Shown here: positions 1 through 4,919 of the stretch, in pieces | Numbering within the stretch: position 1 is the stretch's first letter | Layout of the letters: the number at the start of each line of letters is the position of its first letter | Source: Caldisericota bacterium | GTDB taxonomy: Bacteria > Caldisericota > Caldisericia > Cryosericales > Cryosericaceae | Reading direction: 5' to 3' | Assembly (NCBI GenBank): GCA_022710025.1 | Contig: JAKLHS010000036.1 | Span: 1-6,372 of the forward strand | Length of the DNA stretch: 6,372 nucleotides | Made by a program: the position numbers and the translations under genes | Notes under the pieces: model-generated | What the model saw: only the letters and a program-made list of their open reading frames with translations | What the model was told of the DNA's origin: nothing | The model's database searches: none

Positions 1-204
1 AGCCGCTGCTCCTGCGTCGGTCGCAGCCTTGACTGCTCCGACGTCTCCGCGCACCATGACGGTAACCAGACCTCCTCCAATCTTCCGGTACTCGCCTCCG
101 ACAAGCTTGACGTTCGCCGCCTTGACCATGGCGTCAGCCGCCTCGATTGCTGCGACCAATCCTTTGGTTTCAATCAGCCCCAAAGCCATCATCTTCTCTG
201 TCAC
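1..204 (-). CDS. eutM: Hexameric microcompartment shell protein (BMC-H), EutM/PduA-like; 3' end cut by window
   Basis: This encodes the first 68 residues of a single-domain shell protein whose hexamers form most of the facet surface; the family is usually 90-100 residues, so about 25-30 are missing. After a short MTEK leader come [20 protein letters not shown] (6-25), the edge lysine Lys28 in MVKAA that packs neighbouring hexamers, the central pore segment KIGGG (41-45), [16 protein letters not shown] (47-62) and DAGAAA. The strand before the pore reads [11 protein letters not shown], two residues longer than VGVKQIGGG of enteric EutM or VGYEKIGSG of PduA as I recall them. The gene starts 43 bases after eutE. 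EutM fits the context best, but single-domain shell proteins are hard to tell apart on 68 residues, so the symbol is less certain than the family. Confidence 0.9.
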   Translation of the reverse strand, partial: MTEKMMALGLIETKGLVAAIEAADAMVKAANVKLVGGEYRKIGGGLVTVMVRGDVGAVKAATDAGAAA

Positions 205-208
205 TACA

Positions 209-214
209 CCCTCC
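209..214 (-). promoter_or_regulatory. Ribosome binding site choosing the GTG start of the shell gene
   Basis: GGAGGG lies four bases before GTG (204-202). The alternative ATG codons at 192 and 189 are in the same frame but have only a weak purine stretch before them, and GGAGGG would be 16 or more bases away. The site therefore favours GTG, adding four residues (MTEK) before the first ATG. The spacing matches that of the eutB site. Confidence 0.65.
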
Positions 215-230
215 ACCGATCGTCACGTGC

Positions 231-253
231 GGATGAGGCGCTCGCCTCTATCC
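231..253 (-). promoter_or_regulatory. Hairpin overlapping the eutE stop codon
   Basis: On the minus strand GGAU pairs with AUCC and GAGGC with GCCUC around a GAGC loop, with one bulged A: nine pairs in 23 bases. The TAG stop of eutE (250-248) lies within the 5' arm. No U-tract follows, so it is not an intrinsic terminator. A ribosome terminating on eutE would melt it, which could link eutE translation to message stability or to access to the next gene; this is inference. Confidence 0.4.
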
Positions 254-1747
254 CTTGCGGGCGAGTTCCTCGCGGATGACTTTGCGCACGAGGGTCTCGA
301 TTTCCGATTCAGACTGCTTGCCGGCAGGAGCCGGTGCAGCTGCTGCAGGACCGGGTGATGGTTTGCGATCATACACCACGGGTGGATTGAACGGTCGCAC
401 TTCGTAGGCAACACGCTTCACGTTCATGAGATGGCGAACAGTGATGTTGTCACTGCTGATACCGCCACCCATTCCTCCCGTCGCAAGCGTAAGTGACGGT
501 GCGAGCGATGTGCTGTAACCGATGGCACCCGCCGTAGTCGAGGAGTTTACGATGATCCGGAATGCAGGCTTCTGCAACCCGAACTGCAGGATGATGTCCT
601 CATCGGTGCAATGCAGGCCCATCGTGTGACCCTTCCCACCGAACTCGAGCATCTCGATACATCTAGCACACCCTGCATGCCACCCATCTTCGACATAAAA
701 TGCGACGACGGGAGTCAGCTTCTCTCTCGACAAAGGAGTCTTGGGGCCTACCTCGTGGAGTCTGGCCACCAAGATACGCGCGTCATCCGGAACCTGGATC
801 CCCGCCTTCTCGCCCAGTTTCTGGGGCGACTGACCTACAAAGTCCGGCTGCATGAGTCCGTTGGGACGGAACATCGCCTTGCCAAGCTTGTCTGCCTCGG
901 CTTCAGACAGGAAATATGCCCCGTTGCGTTCCATGGCTTTCGCCAGTTCGTCGGCAATGGGCTTGTCTGCGATGACAGCTCCCTCATGGGCGCAAATCAC
1001 CGCATAGTCGAAGTTGACGCTGTTGACAACGTCGCGGGCGGCCTTCTCGATATCCGCACTGCGATCCACGTACAGCGGTACATTACCGGGGCCGACGCCG
1101 AGTGCCGGTTTGCCGACGCTGTGCGCATACTCCACCATTGCCTCTCCGCCTGTGGCAATGATCAATCTGACGGCCTTCTGCTTCAGCAGCTCCTGAGTAC
1201 CGGCAAGTTGTACCTGGGTAACACAGCTGATCAGCCCTTTAGGGGCACCGGCCGCTTCCGCCGCTTCCGCCAGAATGCGTACTGCCTCGGCAGTACACTT
1301 CGGAGCAGATGGATGCGGAAGGATGACGATGGCGTTGCGAGCCTTGACTGCAATGAGCGTCTTGAAGATAGCTGTAGACGTCGGGTTGGTAGTCGGTACC
1401 AAGGCTGCTATGACGCCAAACGGCCAAGCGACCTCAAAAACCTTGTTCGCTTCATCGCGACGGATAACACCCTCTGTACGAATGTCCTTGATAGACATCC
1501 ACACATCACGCGAAGCGAACTGATTCTTGACGGTCTTGTGCTCCATGACTCCCATGTGAGTCTCTTCGACAGCCATGCGCGCAAGACGTTCAGATGCCTC
1601 GTACGCCGCTTCTGCCATCGACGCGCAAACAACGTCTACCTGATACTGATTGAAATGCACAAATGCTTCCTGCGCAACCTGCGCCTGCTTGACCAGGTCT
1701 CGTGCCTCCTGGATTGCCAGCAGGTCGCGGTCGAGTTCCTCAGGCAT
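248..1747 (-). CDS. eutE: CoA-acylating acetaldehyde dehydrogenase, EutE type, with C-terminal encapsulation helix
   Basis: This enzyme oxidises acetaldehyde to acetyl-CoA with NAD+ and CoA, the second step of ethanolamine catabolism, inside the microcompartment. Of 499 residues, about 20-455 are the aldehyde dehydrogenase domain: PTTNPTSTAIFK (118-129), the nucleotide-binding strand region ILPHPSAPK (142-150), IIATGGEAMV (196-205), GVGPGNVP (217-224), the catalytic Cys252 in FDYAVICAHEG (246-256), and LATGGMGGG (421-429). The N-terminal third (MAVEETHMGVMEHKTVKNQFAS, residues 58-79 in part) resembles the dehydrogenase half of AdhE more than enteric EutE, and the enteric N-terminal targeting helix is absent. 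A Pro/Ala linker (464-476) leads to an amphipathic C-terminal helix. ATG at 1747 is supported by AGGAGG at 1759-1754, six bases upstream. A propionaldehyde (PduP-like) specificity cannot be excluded by sequence, but the neighbours point to acetaldehyde. Confidence 0.94.
   Translation of the reverse strand: MPEELDRDLLAIQEARDLVKQAQVAQEAFVHFNQYQVDVVCASMAEAAYEASERLARMAVEETHMGVMEHKTVKNQFASRDVWMSIKDIRTEGVIRRDEANKVFEVAWPFGVIAALVPTTNPTSTAIFKTLIAVKARNAIVILPHPSAPKCTAEAVRILAEAAEAAGAPKGLISCVTQVQLAGTQELLKQKAVRLIIATGGEAMVEYAHSVGKPALGVGPGNVPLYVDRSADIEKAARDVVNSVNFDYAVICAHEGAVIADKPIADELAKAMERNGAYFLSEAEADKLGKAMFRPNGLMQPDFVGQSPQKLGEKAGIQVPDDARILVARLHEVGPKTPLSREKLTPVVAFYVEDGWHAGCARCIEMLEFGGKGHTMGLHCTDEDIILQFGLQKPAFRIIVNSSTTAGAIGYSTSLAPSLTLATGGMGGGISSDNITVRHLMNVKRVAYEVRPFNPPVVYDRKPSPGPAAAAPAPAGKQSESEIETLVRKVIREELARKG
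251..313 (-). other. Predicted C-terminal encapsulation peptide of EutE
   Basis: These bases encode EutE residues 479-499, following a Pro/Ala-rich linker. In SEIETLVRKVIREELARKG the hydrophobic residues Ile483, Leu486, Val487, Val490, Ile491 and Leu495 fall on one helix face, with charged residues on the other. Short helices of this kind, joined to a core enzyme by a flexible linker, are the known signal that packs cargo against microcompartment shell proteins. Recruitment to the EutM-like or EutL shell is inferred. Confidence 0.8.
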
Positions 1748-1771
1748 GTTCTGCCTCCTCTTTCAGTTCTC

Positions 1772-1799
1772 CGCTCAGGCTTAGGTTCAGGCCGGAGCG
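1772..1799 (-). promoter_or_regulatory. Hairpin in the eutL-eutE gap
   Basis: On the minus strand CGCUC pairs with GAGCG and, after a one-by-one C/U mismatch, GGC pairs with GCC around a ten-base loop. This gives eight pairs within 28 bases, ending 12 bases before the eutE Shine-Dalgarno. There is no U-tract, so it is not a terminator. It may influence message processing or translation of eutE, or be chance in GC-rich DNA. The rest of this 89-base gap shows only the ribosome site. Confidence 0.3.
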
Positions 1800-1836
1800 C
1801 CCTTCAGGGAACACGTTATGTGAGTCGCAGAACACA

Positions 1837-2511
1837 CTACTGGAACGCCAGCGGGTCCTGTGCTACCGAGAGAACTGCCTCGTCAAACGCGCGGCAGGCC
1901 GCACGACAGGCACTCTGGGTCCCAACAAGATAGGCACCCTGGTAGTTCGTCTCGCTCAACCGTGTGAAGGCACCTACAGTGACATCCGCCGCCTTCAGCG
2001 CCCGTTCCATCGCATAATGGCCCTCAAGTGGCGGGGCGGTCACGTATGCGATAGGGGTACCTACCGGGACTCCGGATTCCTTCGAGAGGTACGTGCCCGT
2101 ACGAGAGATCGTGTAGGCAAGCCAGACAAGGGTGGGCGCAAGCGTGACGCCCGGCAGTGTCACAGTCGAGTACCGAAGGGACTCAACGAATTCAAGTACA
2201 GCGTTGATGCCCGCGGTAGCCTCTGCAGGGTTTGGAGCTGCAAGCAGCAGCATGGCCTCGCCCGACAGTGGTCCAGAAGGATACGAACCGCCGGCAAAAT
2301 GTGAGCGGCAGTAAGCCACACGCACTTCGGCCTTCTTCGTTGCCTCATCTCCGCCAATATACAGCGGGTCATCGATATTGCATGTGAACAGCGCTAAGCT
2401 TTTCTCGTCCGGGAGAAGCTCCAGCGCCTTGGCCATGTCGGGATGCACATTCGGAATAAGCCTCACCGACAGGATTTCTGGCTTCAGGGTACGTTCCATC
2501 TCTAGAGCCAT
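1837..2511 (-). CDS. eutL: Ethanolamine microcompartment trimeric shell protein EutL
   Basis: EutL is a tandem-domain (BMC-T) shell protein; its trimers tile the microcompartment facets as pseudohexamers and have gated pores. The product is 224 residues (enteric EutL 219), with two domains splitting near residue 112. Blocks shared with known EutL are DEATKKAEVRVAYCRS (55-70), SGEAMLLLAAPNPAEATAG (83-101), ISRTGTYLS (135-143), APPLEGHYAMERALKAADV (159-177) and SETNYQGAYLVG (186-197) followed by the alanine/cysteine-rich QSACRAAC. The ATG at 2511 is preceded by AAGGAG nine bases upstream; a second ATG at codon 5 has no better site, so the longer form is preferred. The 146-base gap to eutC sets this gene apart from the close-packed lyase genes. 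Confidence 0.96.
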   Translation of the reverse strand: MALEMERTLKPEILSVRLIPNVHPDMAKALELLPDEKSLALFTCNIDDPLYIGGDEATKKAEVRVAYCRSHFAGGSYPSGPLSGEAMLLLAAPNPAEATAGINAVLEFVESLRYSTVTLPGVTLAPTLVWLAYTISRTGTYLSKESGVPVGTPIAYVTAPPLEGHYAMERALKAADVTVGAFTRLSETNYQGAYLVGTQSACRAACRAFDEAVLSVAQDPLAFQ

Positions 2512-2550
2512 GTCACTTTACTCCTTCCTGATAGCTCGTTCTCGGGTTGC

Positions 2551-2577
2551 CTGGAGCACGCTCTCTTGCCACTCCAG
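2551..2577 (-). promoter_or_regulatory. Small hairpin upstream of the eutL ribosome site
   Basis: A perfect six-base inverted repeat, CTGGAG and CTCCAG, flanks a 15-base spacer in the eutC-eutL gap. It lies between the stronger hairpin and the eutL Shine-Dalgarno AAGGAG at 2526-2521. With so short a stem and long a loop it may be chance. I see no promoter or gene in the remainder of the 146-base gap (2512-2657). Confidence 0.25.
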
Positions 2578-2594
2578 TTCCTTCGACGGATTCC

Positions 2595-2650
2595 AACAAC
2601 CGGACCGGGGCTCCGCCTGTACCGGAAACACCCCGGATCCGGCGATTGTT
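2595..2650 (-). promoter_or_regulatory. Strong intercistronic RNA hairpin after eutC, possible attenuator or mRNA-stability element
   Basis: On the transcribed minus strand, arms pair across 56 bases: AACAA with UUGUU (outermost, after a three-base UCG bulge), CCGGA with UCCGG, CCGGGG with CCCCGG, and UUCCG with CGGAG (one G-U pair), around a seven-base loop GUACAGG. That is about 21 pairs with small bulges (UCG, U, UGU on the 5' side). It starts seven bases after the eutC stop. The 3' side ends UUGUUGGAA, only a weak U-tract, so a full intrinsic terminator is doubtful. A partial terminator that lowers shell-gene expression, or a barrier to 3' exonucleases protecting eutABC mRNA, is inferred. 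Pairing was worked out by hand; no free energy was calculated. Confidence 0.6.
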
Positions 2651-2657
2651 ACTGCTC

Positions 2658-3524
2658 TTAGCCTCTCTTGGCAGTCGCGAGCTCGACGCCGCTGGTCTTG
2701 TACTTCAGGTAATCCTTGATGAGACCAACAGCTTCTGCAGCCGCCTCGATGGGGTTCTTGCCCTTCTTCGAGATCATGCAGATGTTGTCACGGTTCGCAT
2801 CCGTCGTAAGCGGCTCCCAACGCGGCTTGTACCCCATGTAAATGGAAAGCGCGTCAGAAATGATGAGCCCAGGACGCTCGCCAATCAACACAACCACGAC
2901 ATCCGCGTTCAGCAGGGTGCCAAAATCGTTCATGATGCCAACACGCGCACGATTGACGTAGACGGGCGTGCCGACGGTGATTCCGGCAGCCTTCAACCCA
3001 TCCAGCATGCTCTTCAGAACATCTCCAGCATAACGCTCGATCGCGAAGCCGCTGAGGCCGTTGCTGACAACGAACTGAACGGTCGGGTTCTTGACGCACT
3101 TCTGGAGAACGACGGCCTTTGCTTCGTCGCTCAGCTTGCGGCCGAGAGGCGGAAGGCGCAGGTAGGTCTCGAGCGATCCGTTGGCAGCAGTCTCACCGAC
3201 GTGCAACAAGCCAAGCTTGGTGATGACTTCGTCCGGCACGATCTCCTTCAGCGAGTCCTGCGTGGCGCCGTGGTCGGCTCTCATCTGGAAATAGGTGAGC
3301 AGCTTCGGCCGTGGGCCGTTGCGACCAACGCATACACGCTGGTCGGTGGCGTGAATGAGGGCGTCGCAACCGGCGGCATCCACAGGGTGCTCGACACCGA
3401 CTGTGTGGCGCTTCTCCTGAGTAGTGACGTCTTCGACATCAAACGCGCACTTTGCTGCTGTGGCGCGCTTCGCCTGAACATCAGCCAGATTCTGTTTGCC
3501 CTTATAGAGTTCGTATGCAGCCAT
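2658..3524 (-). CDS. eutC: Ethanolamine ammonia-lyase small subunit EutC
   Basis: EutC forms the lyase with EutB and supplies much of the cobalamin-binding surface. The product is 288 residues (enteric EutC about 295). Family blocks are RVCVGRNGPRPK (63-74), RADH (82-85), SNGLSGFAIERY (154-165), the cobalamin-region LIGERPGL (213-220) and DANRDNICMIS (242-252), ending in KTSGVELA. The ATG is fixed by GAGGAG at 3537-3532, seven bases upstream, and by an in-frame TAG (the eutB stop) just before it. The N-terminus MAAYELYKGKQNLADVQAKR does not show the IxxIVxxV-type amphipathic helix that targets enteric EutC to the microcompartment. Two in-frame TAA codons close the gene, and a strong inverted repeat begins seven bases after the first. 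The assignment is very secure; how this lyase is targeted is open. Confidence 0.97.
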   Translation of the reverse strand: MAAYELYKGKQNLADVQAKRATAAKCAFDVEDVTTQEKRHTVGVEHPVDAAGCDALIHATDQRVCVGRNGPRPKLLTYFQMRADHGATQDSLKEIVPDEVITKLGLLHVGETAANGSLETYLRLPPLGRKLSDEAKAVVLQKCVKNPTVQFVVSNGLSGFAIERYAGDVLKSMLDGLKAAGITVGTPVYVNRARVGIMNDFGTLLNADVVVVLIGERPGLIISDALSIYMGYKPRWEPLTTDANRDNICMISKKGKNPIEAAAEAVGLIKDYLKYKTSGVELATAKRG

Positions 3525-3539
3525 GTCTACTCTCCTCTC

Positions 3540-4907
3540 CTACCGCTTCAGGAAGAACGACGGGTCGCCAGCTTTGTCGGTCAGCTTGCCATTCTTAAGC
3601 AGCCCGAGCCCCTCGGCCCACTTCTCCCATTCGGGAGCCGGACGAAGATTCATGGCGCTCCAGATAGCCGCCGTGTCGTGGTAGCTGGCGCACTGGTAGC
3701 TAAGCATGACGTCGTCGCCCATCGAGACGCCCATGTGGTAGTTGGTGCCCGCAGCAGCATCCAGGACCATCAGGAACTCGTTGGTGTTCTGGTCGGCACG
3801 GACGTGGTTCGTATAGCAGTTGTCCAGACCGAGCGGAATGCCCAGGAGCTTCCCGCAGAAGTGGTCCTCGAGACCGGCACGCATGATTTCATCCGAGTTG
3901 TACAGATACTCCGGTCCGATGAACCCTACGACCGAGTTCACGCCGATCGGGCTGTAGCGACGAGCCAGAGCGTGCTTGCGTGCTTCGAGCGTCAGCTGGT
4001 CTGCGTCGTTGTTCGCATAAGCGGACAGTTCAGTGCCTTCGCCGGTTTCGAAATACATGTAGTTGGGGCCTTCGGAGTAGCAGTACTTCTTTGCCAGTTC
4101 GTTGGCTTCATCCAGCATGCCGACTTCAACACCGAAGGACTCAAGAGCGGCCTGGGTTCCCGCGATGCTCTGGAAGACCTGTCCGATCTTGGCTCCCTTC
4201 TTGAGACACTCCATCTGAGTTGTGACGTGGCCAAGGATGCAGTTCGAGGCGGGGATCTCCCACTTCTCCTTGATGTCCCACATCATTTCATAAAGCTTCA
4301 TCAGGTTCTCAACCTGGTCGATGGCAGGGTTGATGCCGATGACCTGGTCGCCAATGCAGAATGCAAGACCGTCATAGATCTCGGCGCGGATGGCGTCGAC
4401 ATCGTCGGTGGGGTGGTTGGGCTGGAGGCGTGCGCCCATTCGACCTGGGAGACCCATGGTGCAGACGTTGTGGACAACGCACGGCATCTTGTGTCCGCCG
4501 ACGATCAGATCCAAACTGGAGCACAGCTTGGCGACGGCTGCTGCCATTTCGCCGGTCAGACCATGGCTGATTGCCTTGATATCCTCGGACGTCGTGTTCT
4601 CGTCCAGGATCCAGGCGCGCATTTCGCCGACGGTCTTGTCCTTGATCTTGTCATAGGCGACGGGATCGATGCCATCATCGATAGCACGGGTGATTTCATC
4701 ATCCTCGTACGGAACAACGGGCTGGGCGCGCAGGACCCACATCGGGATGTCAGCCAGAACGGTCTTGGCCGCTACACGCTCTGCTACACTCTTGGCAGCA
4801 ATCCCTGCAGCTTCGTCGCCCGACTTCTGTTCGTTCGCCTTTGCAAGGACCTCTTTGACGTCCTTGAACTCGTACGTAATGCCGAACAGCTTAGAACGAA
4901 ATGCCAT
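3540..4907 (-). CDS. eutB: Ethanolamine ammonia-lyase large (catalytic) subunit EutB
   Basis: EutB is the TIM-barrel catalytic subunit of the adenosylcobalamin-dependent lyase converting ethanolamine to acetaldehyde and ammonia in the microcompartment lumen. The 455-residue protein is full length (enteric EutB 453). Residues known to bind substrate in the E. coli enzyme fall at identical numbers here: Arg160 and Gln162 in ARLQPN, Asn193 in IGIN, Glu287 in YFETGEG and Asp362 in GLDNCYTNH. Other family blocks are FKDVKEVLAKANE (14-26), ERVAAK (43-48), VVGFIGPEYLYN (326-337) and RAGLEDHF (343-350). The ATG start is set by AAGGAGG at 4918-4912, four bases upstream. The TAG stop is 15 bases before eutC, the usual close pairing of the two subunits. 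Nothing suggests loss of function. Confidence 0.98.
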   Translation of the reverse strand: MAFRSKLFGITYEFKDVKEVLAKANEQKSGDEAAGIAAKSVAERVAAKTVLADIPMWVLRAQPVVPYEDDEITRAIDDGIDPVAYDKIKDKTVGEMRAWILDENTTSEDIKAISHGLTGEMAAAVAKLCSSLDLIVGGHKMPCVVHNVCTMGLPGRMGARLQPNHPTDDVDAIRAEIYDGLAFCIGDQVIGINPAIDQVENLMKLYEMMWDIKEKWEIPASNCILGHVTTQMECLKKGAKIGQVFQSIAGTQAALESFGVEVGMLDEANELAKKYCYSEGPNYMYFETGEGTELSAYANNDADQLTLEARKHALARRYSPIGVNSVVGFIGPEYLYNSDEIMRAGLEDHFCGKLLGIPLGLDNCYTNHVRADQNTNEFLMVLDAAAGTNYHMGVSMGDDVMLSYQCASYHDTAAIWSAMNLRPAPEWEKWAEGLGLLKNGKLTDKAGDPSFFLKR

Positions 4908-4919
4908 GTTTCCTCCTTA

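Noticed and set aside
29..358. Plus-strand open frame of 109 codons at the window start, and similar small frames throughout.
   Set aside because: It overlaps the shell gene and the eutE 3' end antisense, lacks a ribosome site and has low-complexity composition, as expected of a shadow frame.
611..1933. A 440-codon plus-strand open frame antisense to eutE.
   Set aside because: It has the same codon register as the frame opposite eutBC and the same explanation. The translation is rich in Arg, Cys and His without recognisable domains, and it runs past the eutE start into the gap.
2595..2650. Calling the post-eutC hairpin a true rho-independent terminator ending the transcript.
   Set aside because: The tract after the stem is only UUGUUGGAA, the stem has bulges, and eutL, eutE and the shell gene follow on the same strand with good ribosome sites and no visible promoter.
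2518..2660. Extension of EutC by a -1 frameshift through the eutC-eutL gap, ending in a charged helical-looking tail (ELEWQESVLQATRERAIRKE) at a TAA just before eutL; at first this looked like a lost or programmed targeting tail.
   Set aside because: There is no slippery heptamer near the eutC stop, eutC has two in-frame TAA codons, the EutC C-terminus is already complete for the family, and the frame has no start codon with a ribosome site. Both alternative frames are open over this short GC-rich stretch, so openness carries little weight.
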